64,000 bases of DNA. It comes from Pseudomonadota bacterium. GTDB taxonomy: Bacteria > Pseudomonadota > Gammaproteobacteria > Xanthomonadales > Xanthomonadaceae. Where the stretch lies: positions 62,001 through 126,000 of the forward strand of contig JAFEBX010000004.1 of the NCBI GenBank assembly GCA_018242425.1, written 5' to 3'. Made by a program: the position numbers and the translations under genes. Positions 13,685-26,182 of this stretch are shown here, in pieces. Every line of letters begins with the position of its first letter. Position 1 is the first letter of the stretch. The notes below the pieces were generated by a model that was not told where the DNA came from, made no database searches, and worked only from the letters and a program-made list of their open reading frames with translations.

Positions 13685-14304
13685 CAGGCGCCTCGCGATT
13701 TGAAATAGAGATAGCCGATCAGGATCGCCAGCAATGCCGTCGCGATCCAGCCGATCGGTTCGATCCAGCGATGCAGCGCGCGCTCGGCGCGTTCGCCACC
13801 GATGCGGATGGCGGCGGCGAGCAGGAACACGCGCTTGCCGCGACCGACCAGCATCGCCAGCAGGTATTGCAGCCACGGCACGCCGACGATGCCCGAGGCC
13901 CAGGTGAAGACCTTCATCGGGATCGGCATGAAGCCGCCCAGCACCAGGAACCAGAACACGCCCCACGGCGATTCCGCCATCTTGGCGTGGATGGTGGCGA
14001 TGCCGGCGTCGATCTTGTCGACCATGTGCAGTTCGGCGAGCAGCGGCTTCACCAGTTCCCAGGCATGGTGGCCAAGCCAGTAGCCGATCACCGCCCCGAT
14101 CATCGAGCCGGCCAGGCTGATGCCGGCGTAGCGGAACGCGCGCTGCGGTCGCGCCAACGCCATCGGCGCCAGCATGATCTCGGGCATGATCGGGAAGAAC
14201 ACCGCTTCGGCGATGCTGAGCACGAACAGCAGCCACGGTGCATGCGGGCTGCCCGCCCAGCGGATCGCGCGCTCGTAGAGCGGTGCGAACAATTTCAATT
14301 TCAT
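13684..14304 (-). CDS. yqaA: YqaA-type DedA/SNARE-associated membrane protein
   Basis: Multi-helix inner-membrane protein of the DedA/VTT superfamily, related to lipid-carrier flippases. The 206 residues carry about five hydrophobic segments, the re-entrant signature [14 protein letters not shown] near residue 37, [16 protein letters not shown], and the conserved [20 protein letters not shown]. It overlaps pcm by 4 bp and nlpD by 1 bp, so surE-pcm-yqaA-nlpD is one coupled unit. Substrate is unknown. Confidence 0.9.
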   Translation of the reverse strand: MKLKLFAPLYERAIRWAGSPHAPWLLFVLSIAEAVFFPIMPEIMLAPMALARPQRAFRYAGISLAGSMIGAVIGYWLGHHAWELVKPLLAELHMVDKIDAGIATIHAKMAESPWGVFWFLVLGGFMPIPMKVFTWASGIVGVPWLQYLLAMLVGRGKRVFLLAAAIRIGGERAERALHRWIEPIGWIATALLAILIGYLYFKSRGA

Positions 14305-14975
14305 CCGTCGATTACCCCGGCCAGCAATGGCACGAACACCACGGGCTCCAGCATGTCCTGCCGCAACTGACCGTCGTCTTCACGATACACGCGCAACAGG
14401 GTTTGCCCCACCGGGGCCACCAGCGTCCCGCCAACCGCGAGCTGGTCGAGCAATGCCGGCTCCAGCGCCGCCGCGCCGGCGGTCACCAAGATGGCATCGA
14501 ACGGCCCATGCTCGGCCCATCCGGCGCGACCGTCGTCGTGCTTGCTGCGCACGTTGTAACCGAGGCCACGCAGCACCTTGCGCGCACCGCGCAACAGTGC
14601 GCCGATGCGCTCGACCGTGTGCACCTGCAGTCCCAGCGAAGCGAGGATCGCGGCCTGGTAACCGGAACCGGTGCCGATCTCCAGCACCTTCCTTGGCGGC
14701 GTCGGCACATCGAGCACCAGCTCGGTCATGCGCGCCACCACCCACGGCTGCGAGATGGTCTGTCCGTGTCCGATCGGGAATGCACTGTCTTCGTAGGCGC
14801 GTTGCGCCAGCGCCTCGTCCATGAAGACATGACGCGGCACGTTGCGGATCGCGGCCAGTACCTGCTCGTTGCGGATGCCCTGCTCGCGCAGGCGCTCGAT
14901 CAGGCGATCACGCACGCGCTGCGAGGTCATGCCGATGCCTGCGGTGCCGGGATCGAGGCGCAGTCGCGCGATCAT
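14301..14975 (-). CDS. pcm: Protein-L-isoaspartate O-methyltransferase
   Basis: Repairs aged proteins by methylating isoaspartyl residues with SAM. The 224-residue product shows the PCMT markers [20 protein letters not shown], the substrate segment [20 protein letters not shown], the SAM motif [19 protein letters not shown], and [20 protein letters not shown]. The ATG at 14973-14975 overlaps the surE stop by 4 bp; an internal ATG at MTSQRV is the alternative start. It sits between surE and yqaA. Confidence 0.95.
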   Translation of the reverse strand: MIARLRLDPGTAGIGMTSQRVRDRLIERLREQGIRNEQVLAAIRNVPRHVFMDEALAQRAYEDSAFPIGHGQTISQPWVVARMTELVLDVPTPPRKVLEIGTGSGYQAAILASLGLQVHTVERIGALLRGARKVLRGLGYNVRSKHDDGRAGWAEHGPFDAILVTAGAAALEPALLDQLAVGGTLVAPVGQTLLRVYREDDGQLRQDMLEPVVFVPLLAGVIDG

Positions 14976-15748
14976 GCCGCCTGTTGCTCCAGTCCGGTCA
15001 CCCACTGCGCAACCTGTTCGAGCGCGCTGTAACGGGTGAGATCGACGTGGATCGGCGTGATCGAAACTGCACCCCGGTGTGTCGCGTCGAAATCGGTGCC
15101 GGGACCGGCGTCCTGTTCGGTGCCGGCGGGCCCGATCCAGTAGAACTCGCGGCCGCGCGGATCCGGCGCGGGAATGCAACTTTCGGCGCGATGGCGGTTG
15201 CCGAGTCGCGTCGCCTCGAAACCGCGCAGTTCCGACCACGGCAGGTCGGGCACGTTGACGTTGAGGATGGTGTCGGCAGGCAACGGATCCCGTGCAAGGC
15301 GCGCAACGATCTCGGCCGCGGCACGCGCGGCAGTGTCGAAATGGTTCGGCGCATGATCGCGGGCGACGCAGGACACCGCGACCGCCGGCAAACCGAGGAA
15401 ACGTCCTTCCATCGCCGCCGAAACTGTGCCGGAATAAATGACGTCGTCGCCGAGGTTGGCGGCATTGTTGATGCCGGACACGACGATGTCGGGCTCGCGC
15501 TGGCCGGCGAACATGCCGGTGAGCGCGAGATGGACGCAATCGGTCGGCGTGCCGTGCACGCGCCAGGTGCGCTCATCCAGCTGGACGACGCGGATCGGCA
15601 TGTCCAGCGTCAGCGAATTGCTGGCGCCGCTGCGGTCGCGATCGGGCGCCACCACCATCACCTCGTGCCCGGCCTCGCGCAACGCTGCCGCCAGGGCGGC
15701 GATGCCCGGCGCGTCCACACCGTCGTCGTTGCTGACCAGGATCCGCAT
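14972..15748 (-). CDS. surE: 5'/3'-nucleotidase SurE
   Basis: Metal-dependent nucleotidase that dephosphorylates nucleoside monophosphates and is linked to stationary-phase survival. The 258 residues start [16 protein letters not shown], with the Asp8-Asp9 metal ligands, and hold the metal-site region [20 protein letters not shown] and [12 protein letters not shown]. The usual SurE start is used; an in-frame ATG 8 codons upstream (MSALDGRR) is a weaker alternative. It is first in the coupled surE-pcm-yqaA-nlpD set and divergent from the Smr gene. Confidence 0.96.
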   Translation of the reverse strand: MRILVSNDDGVDAPGIAALAAALREAGHEVMVVAPDRDRSGASNSLTLDMPIRVVQLDERTWRVHGTPTDCVHLALTGMFAGQREPDIVVSGINNAANLGDDVIYSGTVSAAMEGRFLGLPAVAVSCVARDHAPNHFDTAARAAAEIVARLARDPLPADTILNVNVPDLPWSELRGFEATRLGNRHRAESCIPAPDPRGREFYWIGPAGTEQDAGPGTDFDATHRGAVSITPIHVDLTRYSALEQVAQWVTGLEQQAA

Positions 15749-15811
15749 GCGTCTTCCGTCTAAAGCGGACATGATAACGAATCGTCCACGAATCTTCGCC
15801 CGTCCCTGCCG

Positions 15812-15817
15812 TACTCT
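15812..15817 (+). promoter_or_regulatory. Candidate -10 box for a leaderless Smr transcript
   Basis: TACTCT ends 6 bp before the Smr ATG, which would put the transcription start on the start codon. No -35 box or Shine-Dalgarno sequence is clear. The same geometry occurs ahead of parE and the 40467 gene. Confidence 0.33.
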
Positions 15818-15823
15818 TGCGGC

Positions 15824-16348
15824 ATGAGCGAGCCCGAGGACGATTCCGAACTGTTCCGATCCGCGATCGGCCCGGTGCGCCGGATCGCCACGCGCCCGGA
15901 AGCACCCCGCAAGCCGGCGCCAGCGGCGCGGGCCGGCATGCGCGAAGCCGACGAGCGCGCCGCCTGGTCGGAATTCCGCCACGCCATGCACGATCCCCTG
16001 CTCGATCCGGGCGACGTCTCCAGCCATCGCCGCGACGAAGTCCCGCCTCGCGTGCTGGCGCGGTTGCGCAATGGCGAATACGCCGCGCGCGACGAACTCG
16101 ACCTCCACGGCCTGACCGTCGCGGTCGCCGAATCGCTGCTGCGCGAATTCCTGCGCGACGCCATCGCCGCCGGCACCGGCTGCGTGCGCATCATCCACGG
16201 CAAGGGCCGCAATTCGGAGGGACTCCCCGTGATCAAGAACCTGGTCGATCGCATGCTGCGCCAGCGCGCCGACGTCCTCGCCTTCCATTCGGCGCCGCCT
16301 GCACAGGGCGGTACGGGCGCAGTCCTGGTGTTGCTGAAGCACCGTTGA
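15824..16348 (+). CDS. Smr-domain protein
   Basis: Small MutS-related protein of the YdaL/SmrA type; Smr domains are nucleases acting on nucleic acid, in some cases on mRNA of collided ribosomes. The 174 residues have an Arg/Ala-rich N-terminal half and the Smr domain from about residue 85: [20 protein letters not shown], the catalytic-loop IIHGKGRNS, and [11 protein letters not shown]. The LDLHG and HGKG motifs are intact. It lies alone on the plus strand between truD and surE; its stop is 4 bp from the truD stop. Confidence 0.92.
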   Translation: MSEPEDDSELFRSAIGPVRRIATRPEAPRKPAPAARAGMREADERAAWSEFRHAMHDPLLDPGDVSSHRRDEVPPRVLARLRNGEYAARDELDLHGLTVAVAESLLREFLRDAIAAGTGCVRIIHGKGRNSEGLPVIKNLVDRMLRQRADVLAFHSAPPAQGGTGAVLVLLKHR

Positions 16349-16358
16349 TGCATCAACG
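16343..16358. other. 16-bp perfect palindrome spanning two convergent stop codons
   Basis: CGTTGATGCATCAACG covers the Smr stop (TGA 16346-16348) and the truD stop (minus strand, 16355-16353). It has no T-run and forms only a tight, almost loopless stem. A similar palindrome spans the stops at 37943-37958. Confidence 0.5.
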
Positions 16359-17381
16359 CATCGCGTCGATCACTTCTCCGAGCTCGGCCAGCACCGAAGT
16401 GGCATAACTGCCCGACGGCAATTCGAAGGCGAGCTCCAGCGCATCGTCCTGCAGCCACTGCCATTGCAGGCCGGTTGCACGCAGGCGAGTGGCACGGCGT
16501 TCCTGCTTCAATCCGGCGCGTTCCAGGCCATCGCGCAAGGCGGCGGCATCGCCACCCGACACGGCTTCGGTTTCCAGCGCGATCGCGGCATCGCAAGTGC
16601 GCAATGCGCCGCGACCCCACATCGGTCCCGTCGGATCGATGTCGAACGTGGCGACGCGCTCGCGGATGCGCCCGTCCAGCGGCTCCGGCCCGAACACACT
16701 GTGGCTGCCGGCGAGCATGAAGACGTCGCCATCGAGTGCGACATTCCAGCTGCCGTCGCCCACGCGCTGCGCCAGCACGCGATTGAACAGCTCCGAGCGC
16801 GCCGCCGACAGCAGCAGCGAACGCTCTTCGCGCTTGACGCGCCGCCCGGCGAACATCGCCAGCGCCTGCGCCACGTTGTCGCCGGAACGACCGAAGCGCT
16901 GTTCGCCGAAGTAATTGGGGACGCCATGTGCCGCGATCGCCTGCAGGCGTTGCTCGATTGCAGCGTGATCGCCAGCCACTTCGCGCAACACGACCCGGAA
17001 ACGATTGCCGGCCAGCGCACCGCGCGGCAACTTGCGCGAATGACGATGCGCTTCGATGATCCTGAGCGCTTCGCTGTCCAGCAACGCCGGATCGGGGTCC
17101 CCGCGTCCCGGCAGCCACACGCTCAGGCGCTGTCGTGTCACCGCGTGGCGATCCTTCAGGCCGGCGTGGCCGATCGCCGATTCGGCAACCCCGGCCCACG
17201 CCGCGATGCGTCGCACCGCCTCGGCGGTGGTGAGGCCGCGCTTCTCGATCGTGAGCAGCAGGTGTTCGCCCTCGCCGCTCGCGTCGAAGGCATCGATTTC
17301 GTCGACGCGGAAATCTTCCGGCGCGAGACGCGTGCGCGCCGACAGCACGGCTTCGCCGTGCGCGCGCGGCAGCTCCGTCAT
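16353..17381 (-). CDS. truD: tRNA pseudouridine(13) synthase TruD
   Basis: Converts U13 to pseudouridine in certain tRNAs. The 342 residues show the catalytic motif [11 protein letters not shown] with Asp77, [24 protein letters not shown], and [17 protein letters not shown]. The ATG at 17379-17381 overlaps the ispF stop by 4 bp. The ispD-ispF-truD order is typical of gammaproteobacteria, where surE and pcm usually follow; here the Smr gene interrupts on the other strand. Confidence 0.96.
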   Translation of the reverse strand: MTELPRAHGEAVLSARTRLAPEDFRVDEIDAFDASGEGEHLLLTIEKRGLTTAEAVRRIAAWAGVAESAIGHAGLKDRHAVTRQRLSVWLPGRGDPDPALLDSEALRIIEAHRHSRKLPRGALAGNRFRVVLREVAGDHAAIEQRLQAIAAHGVPNYFGEQRFGRSGDNVAQALAMFAGRRVKREERSLLLSAARSELFNRVLAQRVGDGSWNVALDGDVFMLAGSHSVFGPEPLDGRIRERVATFDIDPTGPMWGRGALRTCDAAIALETEAVSGGDAAALRDGLERAGLKQERRATRLRATGLQWQWLQDDALELAFELPSGSYATSVLAELGEVIDAMR

Positions 17382-17857
17382 TCCCGCACCAGCAGGCACA
17401 CCGCTTCCGCCGCGATGCCTTCCTCGCGGCCGGTGAAGCCCAGTTTCTCGGTGGTGGTGGCCTTGATGCTGATGGCATCGATGTCGACCCTGCAGGCCAC
17501 CGCGATGGTCTCGCGCATCACCTGCGCATGCGGCCCGACTTTCGGCCGCTCGCACAACACGGTGACGTCGGCATTACCCAGTCTCCAGCCGCGCTCCCCG
17601 GCCATGACGATGCACGCCTCGAGGAACCGCAGGCTGTCGGCGTCTTTCCAGCGTGCATCCGACGGCGGGAAATGCTGGCCGATGTCGCCCAGCGCCAGCG
17701 CGCCGAGGATGGCATCGCACAAGGCATGCAGCACCACGTCGCCATCGCTGTGCGCGACGACACCGCGCGCGTGCGGCACGCGCACGCCGCCAAGCATCAC
17801 GTGGTCGCCGTCGCCGAAGGCATGGACATCGAAACCGTGGCCGATGCGCACGCTCAT
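17378..17857 (-). CDS. ispF: 2-C-methyl-D-erythritol 2,4-cyclodiphosphate synthase
   Basis: Fifth enzyme of the MEP isoprenoid pathway; releases CMP and forms the cyclic diphosphate. The 159 residues are the full usual length and carry the zinc site GHGFDVHAF (Asp9, His11), [20 protein letters not shown], and [19 protein letters not shown]. It overlaps ispD and truD by 4 bp each, giving tight coupling. Confidence 0.97.
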   Translation of the reverse strand: MSVRIGHGFDVHAFGDGDHVMLGGVRVPHARGVVAHSDGDVVLHALCDAILGALALGDIGQHFPPSDARWKDADSLRFLEACIVMAGERGWRLGNADVTVLCERPKVGPHAQVMRETIAVACRVDIDAISIKATTTEKLGFTGREEGIAAEAVCLLVRE

Positions 17858-18555
17858 CCGCGCCGCCCCAGCAGGAATTCGAAGCGCGCGAGGTCTGCCG
17901 GCGTGGTGATCTTGAGGTTGTCCTCGCGACCCTCGACCAGCAGCGGATGCACCCCCTGCATCTCCATCGCCATCGCCTCGTCGGTGATCGCCTCACCCGC
18001 ATCGCGCACCGCGCGCAATGCCGTCGACAACGCGCCGCGCGCGAACATCTGCGGGGTAAACGCCCGCCACAATCCTTCGCGCGGCTCGGTCGCCGCGATC
18101 GAGCGCCCTTCACCCGCGCGCTTCAGGGTGTCGCGCACCGGCGCACCGAGGATCCCGCCTTGCCGTGGATGCGCGCGGACGGCCGCGATCAATACATCGA
18201 GATCCGATGCCCGCAGGTTGGGTCGCGCCGCATCATGGACCAGCACCAGGTCGTCCTCGCCGACATCCGCCGGCAATCGCATGAGCCCGGACAGCACCGA
18301 GGCCGCGCGGCTGTCACCTCCGACCGCAGTCAGGATCGGCTTGCCCTGCGTGTCGTTGTCGCCCGGCCAATACGGGTCACCCGCGGCGAGCACCACCACG
18401 ACCCCGGTGATCAGCGGATGGCCGAGCAGCGCATCCAGCGTATGCCGCAGGATGCTATGCCCACCGACTTCGAGATACTGTTTCGGCACGACGCCGCCGA
18501 AACGCTGTCCGGTGCCCGCAGCGGGCACCACACACCAATGACGTTCCATGTTCAT
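17854..18555 (-). CDS. ispD: 2-C-methyl-D-erythritol 4-phosphate cytidylyltransferase
   Basis: Third step of the MEP isoprenoid pathway: transfers CMP from CTP to methylerythritol phosphate. The 233 residues open with the nucleotide loop [20 protein letters not shown], then [14 protein letters not shown], the family signature [11 protein letters not shown], and [10 protein letters not shown]. It overlaps ftsB by 4 bp upstream and ispF by 4 bp downstream. MERHWC, two codons in, is an equally possible start. Confidence 0.96.
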   Translation of the reverse strand: MNMERHWCVVPAAGTGQRFGGVVPKQYLEVGGHSILRHTLDALLGHPLITGVVVVLAAGDPYWPGDNDTQGKPILTAVGGDSRAASVLSGLMRLPADVGEDDLVLVHDAARPNLRASDLDVLIAAVRAHPRQGGILGAPVRDTLKRAGEGRSIAATEPREGLWRAFTPQMFARGALSTALRAVRDAGEAITDEAMAMEMQGVHPLLVEGREDNLKITTPADLARFEFLLGRRG

Positions 18556-18908
18556 TGCTGGCCTTGTGGTTGTTTTCCCTGATCCTGTTTTTTTGCTTGC
18601 GCGGCGATGGGATCATTCACCACGCGATAGAAGGTTTCACCCGGTTTGACCATGCCGAGCTCGTTGCGCGCACGCTCTTCAATCGCCGCGCCGCCCGATG
18701 CCGGATCCTTGAGATCATGCACTTCCGCGGCCAGCGCGTCGTTGCGCTGCTGGCGGGTGGCATTGTCGCTGACCTGCGCTTCGACGCGATGTTCGAGCAC
18801 CACCACGTCGCGGTGGCCGCCACGCCCGAACCACCAGCGGTACTGCAGCCAGGCCAGCAGGCCCAGCAACAGCACCACGGCGATGAAAACGGCGCGGCGG
18901 TCGTTCAT
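18552..18908 (-). CDS. ftsB: Cell division protein FtsB
   Basis: Small bitopic protein that with FtsL and FtsQ links early and late divisome parts. The 118 residues have one N-terminal membrane helix (AVFIAVVLLLGLLAWLQYRW), a periplasmic coiled coil (EHRVEAQVSDNATRQQRNDA, LAAEVHDLKD) and the family end AIEERARNELGMVKPGETFY, then a Gln/Lys-rich tail. It starts 2 bp after the eno stop; eno-ftsB-ispD is a standard order. Confidence 0.95.
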   Translation of the reverse strand: MNDRRAVFIAVVLLLGLLAWLQYRWWFGRGGHRDVVVLEHRVEAQVSDNATRQQRNDALAAEVHDLKDPASGGAAIEERARNELGMVKPGETFYRVVNDPIAAQAKKQDQGKQPQGQQ

Positions 18909-18910
18909 CC

Positions 18911-22837
<3,927 letters not shown>

Positions 22838-22872
22838 TCAGGCGCGTGGCAGGTTGGCATGCGCGGAGCCCG

Positions 22873-22878
22873 TATCAT
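22873..22878 (+). promoter_or_regulatory. Candidate -10 box for the 22886 lipoprotein gene
   Basis: TATCAT ends 7 bp before the ATG, implying a leaderless or nearly leaderless transcript. TTGGCA at 22854-22859 is too close (13 bp) to be a standard -35. Confidence 0.33.
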
Positions 22879-22885
22879 CACGGCC

Positions 22886-23137
22886 ATGAAGAACATCCAA
22901 CGCACACTGATGGTCCTCGCAATCGTACTGATGGCGATGAGCCTGCAGGGCTGCCTCACCTCCGTGGTGACGGCTCCGGTCAAGGTCGTCTACGGCGCCG
23001 GCAAACTCGCGGTCAAGGGCACCGCGGCCGCGGTGCGCGCCGTCGTCCCCGATGGCGACGACAAGAAGAAGGAGGACAAACAGTCCGACCCCGACCACAA
23101 GGAGCAACAGCCCGAACAGCCGCAAACCACGCCCTGA
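22886..23137 (+). CDS. Small lipoprotein (NF038104-like)
   Basis: The 83-residue product has a type II signal (TLMVLAIVLMAMSLQGC) with lipobox LQGC and acylated Cys23. It continues with LTSVVTAPVKVVYGAGKLAV, an alternating small-residue stretch, and ends in a charged, Gln/Lys/Asp/Pro-rich tail (DDKKKEDKQSDPDHKEQQ). The +2 residue Leu does not suggest inner-membrane retention, so it is probably in the outer membrane. It resembles a small xanthomonad lipoprotein family of unknown function. It is divergent from pyrG and convergent with the small secreted protein gene. Confidence 0.8.
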   Translation: MKNIQRTLMVLAIVLMAMSLQGCLTSVVTAPVKVVYGAGKLAVKGTAAAVRAVVPDGDDKKKEDKQSDPDHKEQQPEQPQTTP

Positions 23138-23161
23138 CGCGGGCTCGGCTGACCTGGTGAA

Positions 23162-23187
23162 ACAAAAACGCCCCGCATCGCGGGGCG
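23162..23187 (-). terminator. Intrinsic terminator for the 23210-23458 gene
   Basis: A perfect 8-bp stem (CGCCCCGC 23169-23176, GCGGGGCG 23180-23187) with a 3-nt loop; on the minus strand it is followed by TTTTTGTT. On the plus strand no T-run follows, so it is a strong stop only for the leftward gene. Confidence 0.85.
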
Positions 23188-23209
23188 TCGTGTATCCGTC
23201 ACGGGACCA

Positions 23210-23458
23210 TCAGAGCGGATGCGTTTCCTCTTCCAGCTCCTTGCCCTTCTTGGCCTCGCGCGCAGCGGCGCGGGCATTCGCGGTGTCCTTCTTGGCCGCG
23301 TGGTCGTGGTCGTCCTTCTTCGCCTTGGCGTCGTCCTTCTGGGCCGCCTTGTCGGCCGGCTTGGCGGGCGCATCGGCCTTCTGGCTGGCCTGCTGCGCCA
23401 TCAACGGCATGGCAACCAGGGCAGCGACGGCGAATACGGCGATATGACGCAGTTTCAT
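23210..23458 (-). CDS. Small secreted Lys/Ala/Asp-rich protein, function unknown
   Basis: The 82-residue product has a clear Sec signal peptide (MKLRHIAVFAVAALVAMPLM, cleavage near AQQ) followed by about 58 residues made largely of Lys, Ala, Asp and Glu (KDDAKAKKDDHDHAAKKD, ARAAAREAKKGKELEEE). This should be disordered or a single charged helix in the periplasm. There are no Cys residues and no recognised domain. An AAGGAGG-type Shine-Dalgarno just upstream and a dedicated terminator downstream support a real gene. It is divergent from parE. Confidence 0.75.
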   Translation of the reverse strand: MKLRHIAVFAVAALVAMPLMAQQASQKADAPAKPADKAAQKDDAKAKKDDHDHAAKKDTANARAAAREAKKGKELEEETHPL

Positions 23459-23532
23459 TGCAACCTCCTTCCACCGGGAGATTCCCGGATCGACGCCATC
23501 TTGCGCCGCGAAATCTGAATGCCCGCTGCCCG

Positions 23533-23538
23533 TACACT
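23533..23538 (+). promoter_or_regulatory. Candidate -10 box for leaderless parE
   Basis: TACACT ends 6 bp before the parE ATG at 23545, so a transcript would begin at the start codon. No Shine-Dalgarno sequence is seen upstream of the ATG, which fits; no clear -35. Confidence 0.35.
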
Positions 23539-23544
23539 ATCCAC

Positions 23545-25434
23545 ATGAATACCCGTTACAACGCCGCGGACATCGAAGTCCTCTCCGGCCTGGATCCGGT
23601 CAAGCGCCGTCCGGGCATGTACACCGACACCAGCCGCCCCAACCACCTGGCGCAGGAAGTCATCGACAACGCCGTCGACGAGGCGCTGGCCGGCCACGCC
23701 AGCCGCATCGACGTGATCCTGCATGCCGATGGCAGCTGCGAAGTGTCCGACGACGGCCGCGGCATGCCGGTGGACATCCATCCGGAAGAGAAGATCCCGG
23801 GCATCGAACTGATCCTCACCCGCCTCCACGCCGGCGGCAAGTTCAACAACCGCAACTACACCTTCAGCGGCGGCCTGCACGGCGTCGGCGTCAGCGTGGT
23901 GAACGCGCTGTCGACCCGCGTCGACGTCTACATCAAGCGCGAAGGCAACGAATACCACATGGCCTTCGCCGACGGTGATCGCGCCTCGAAGCTCGAGATC
24001 GTCGGCAGCGTCGGCAGGAAGAACACCGGCACCCGCCTGCACTTCTGGCCCGATCCGAAATACTTCGACACGCCGAAGTTCAGCGTGCGCGCCCTCCGCC
24101 ACCTGCTGCGCGCGAAGGCGGTGTTGTGCCCGGGCCTCGCCGTCACCCTGTTCGATGAAGCCTCGGGCGAAAGGAACGAGTGGCTGTACGAGGACGGCCT
24201 GCGCGATTACCTCAAGGGCGAACTCGCCAACAGCGAATCGCTGCCGCCGGATCTCTTCGTCGGCCAGATGAAGAAGGACACCGAGATCGTCGACTGGGCG
24301 GTCGCGTGGCTGCCGGAAGGCGAACTGGTGCAGGAAAGCTACGTCAACCTGATCCCGACCGCGCAACACGGCACGCACGTGAACGGCCTGCGTTCCGGGC
24401 TCACCGGCGCGCTGCGCGAGTTCTGCGACTTCCGCAACCTGCTGCCGCGCGGCGTCAAGCTGGCGCCTGAAGACGTCTGGGATCGCGTCGCCTTCGTGCT
24501 GTCGCTGAAGATGCAGGAACCGCAGTTCTCCGGCCAGACCAAGGAACGATTGAGCTCGCGCCAGGCCGCCGGCTTCATCGAATCCGCCAGCCATGACGCC
24601 TTCTCGCTGTGGTTGAACGCCCACGTCGAATTCGGCGAGAAGATCGCCCAACTCGCCATCGAACGCGCATCGGCGCGACTGAAGACCGAGAAACAGGTCG
24701 TCCGCAAGAAGGTCACGCAAGGCCCCGCCCTGCCCGGCAAGCTCGCCGACTGCATCAGCCAGGATCTCTCGCGCACCGAACTGTTCCTGGTCGAAGGCGA
24801 TTCGGCTGGCGGCAGCGCCAAGCAGGCGCGCGACAAGGATTTCCAGGCGATCCTGCCCCTGCGCGGCAAGATCCTCAACACCTGGGAAGTGGGATCGGGC
24901 CAGGTGCTGGCCTCGACCGAAGTGCACGACCTCGCCGTCGCCATCGGCTGCGATCCCGGCAAGAACGACCTCTCCGGCCTGCGCTACGGCAAGGTCGTCA
25001 TCCTCGCCGACGCCGACTCCGACGGACTGCACATCGCCACGCTGCTGAGCGCGTTGTTCCTGCGCCATTTCCCCGCGCTGGTCGATGCCGGCCACGTCTT
25101 CGTGGCGATGCCGCCGCTATTCCGCGTCGACGTCGGCAAGCAGGTGTTCTACGCGCTGGACGAAGAAGAAAAACGCCTGATGCTCGAGCGCATCGAGCGC
25201 GAGAAGATGAAGGGCGCGGTGACGATCACCCGCTTCAAGGGCCTGGGCGAAATGAATCCGCAGCAGTTGCGCGAATCCACCATCCATCCCGATACGCGCC
25301 GACTGGTGCAGCTGACCAACGACGATGAAAGCGCGACCCGCGGCCTGATGGACATGCTGCTGGCCAAGAAGCGCGCCAGCGATCGCAAGGCGTGGCTGGA
25401 ACAGAAGGGCGATCTCGCCACCCTGGACGTGTGA
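23545..25434 (+). CDS. parE: DNA topoisomerase IV subunit B
   Basis: ATPase subunit of topoisomerase IV, which decatenates daughter chromosomes; target of aminocoumarins. The 629 residues carry the GHKL ATPase (EVIDNAVDEALAGHASRIDV, DDGRGMPVDIHP, the ATP lid GGLHGVGVSVVNALS), the transducer, and the TOPRIM domain ELFLVEGDSAGGSAKQARDK, with DADSDGLHI metal ligands and the C-terminal TRFKGLGEMNPQQLRE. The length favours ParE over GyrB, which has an extra insert. parC is not in the window. Its stop overlaps the next start by 1 bp. Confidence 0.96.
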   Translation: MNTRYNAADIEVLSGLDPVKRRPGMYTDTSRPNHLAQEVIDNAVDEALAGHASRIDVILHADGSCEVSDDGRGMPVDIHPEEKIPGIELILTRLHAGGKFNNRNYTFSGGLHGVGVSVVNALSTRVDVYIKREGNEYHMAFADGDRASKLEIVGSVGRKNTGTRLHFWPDPKYFDTPKFSVRALRHLLRAKAVLCPGLAVTLFDEASGERNEWLYEDGLRDYLKGELANSESLPPDLFVGQMKKDTEIVDWAVAWLPEGELVQESYVNLIPTAQHGTHVNGLRSGLTGALREFCDFRNLLPRGVKLAPEDVWDRVAFVLSLKMQEPQFSGQTKERLSSRQAAGFIESASHDAFSLWLNAHVEFGEKIAQLAIERASARLKTEKQVVRKKVTQGPALPGKLADCISQDLSRTELFLVEGDSAGGSAKQARDKDFQAILPLRGKILNTWEVGSGQVLASTEVHDLAVAIGCDPGKNDLSGLRYGKVVILADADSDGLHIATLLSALFLRHFPALVDAGHVFVAMPPLFRVDVGKQVFYALDEEEKRLMLERIEREKMKGAVTITRFKGLGEMNPQQLRESTIHPDTRRLVQLTNDDESATRGLMDMLLAKKRASDRKAWLEQKGDLATLDV

Positions 25435-26105
25435 TGGCCAACGATCGCCACCTCGATCTGGGCTGCGGCAAGTTCCCGCGCAATCCCTACGACCGCGCGG
25501 AATTGCACGGCGTCGACATGCGTCCGCTCGACCCTGCCGACAATGGTTTCACCTACAGTCGCGCCAATGTGGTGATCGAAGCGATTCCGTATCCCGACAA
25601 CCATTTCGATTCGATCTCGGCCTTCGATTTCATCGAGCACGTGCCGCGCCTGCTCGCCGACGGCAACGGCGGCACCCGCCTGCCCTTCATCGAACTGATG
25701 AACGAAATCTGGCGCGTGCTCGCCGATGGCGGCCGCTTCTACGCGGTGACCCCGGCGTGGCCGCATCCGGAATCCTTCGTCGATCCGACCCACGTCAACT
25801 TCATCACAGAAGGCACCGTCGACTATTTCACCGGCGAATCGCCACTCGGCCGCATCTACGGTTTCGATGGCCATTTCGAACTGGTCCGCCAGGACTGGGT
25901 GCATCCCGACGAAGCGCGCAATGCCGACGCCGGCAGTGCGGACAATCCGATCCGCCCGGTCAAGCAGTACGAGACCGGTGGCAAGCGACTGGCGCAACGT
26001 TTCCGCCACTGGTCGCGGCGCATGCGCGGCAAGCCCGAGGAACGCGATCCCCCGCAACGCCACTGGCTGCGCTGGGAGTTGCGCGCAGTGAAGAGCCCCG
26101 GCTGA
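25434..26105 (+). CDS. Class I SAM-dependent methyltransferase
   Basis: The 223-residue product opens with the SAM-binding motif I HLDLGCGKFPRNPYDRAELH, then GVDMRPLD, the acidic motif FDSISAFDFIEHVPRL, and FYAVTPAWPHPESFVDPTHV. The HxDP and TPxxPH features match methyltransferases acting on glycans or small molecules, but the substrate is unknown. The ATG at 25434 shares one base with the parE stop, a coupled start; an upstream in-frame ATG (MAGTEGR) inside parE is rejected. Confidence 0.88.
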   Translation: MANDRHLDLGCGKFPRNPYDRAELHGVDMRPLDPADNGFTYSRANVVIEAIPYPDNHFDSISAFDFIEHVPRLLADGNGGTRLPFIELMNEIWRVLADGGRFYAVTPAWPHPESFVDPTHVNFITEGTVDYFTGESPLGRIYGFDGHFELVRQDWVHPDEARNADAGSADNPIRPVKQYETGGKRLAQRFRHWSRRMRGKPEERDPPQRHWLRWELRAVKSPG

Positions 26106-26182
26106 GATCCACCGCAAGCCACTTCCCACCTGCACGGGCATTGCAGTACGCTCCCCATGACACTGGATGGAATGGGGATTCC

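Noticed and set aside
15773..16342. N-terminal extension of surE upstream of MSALDGRR
   Set aside because: It would run antisense through the whole Smr gene; SurE proteins start at [10 protein letters not shown] or near it.
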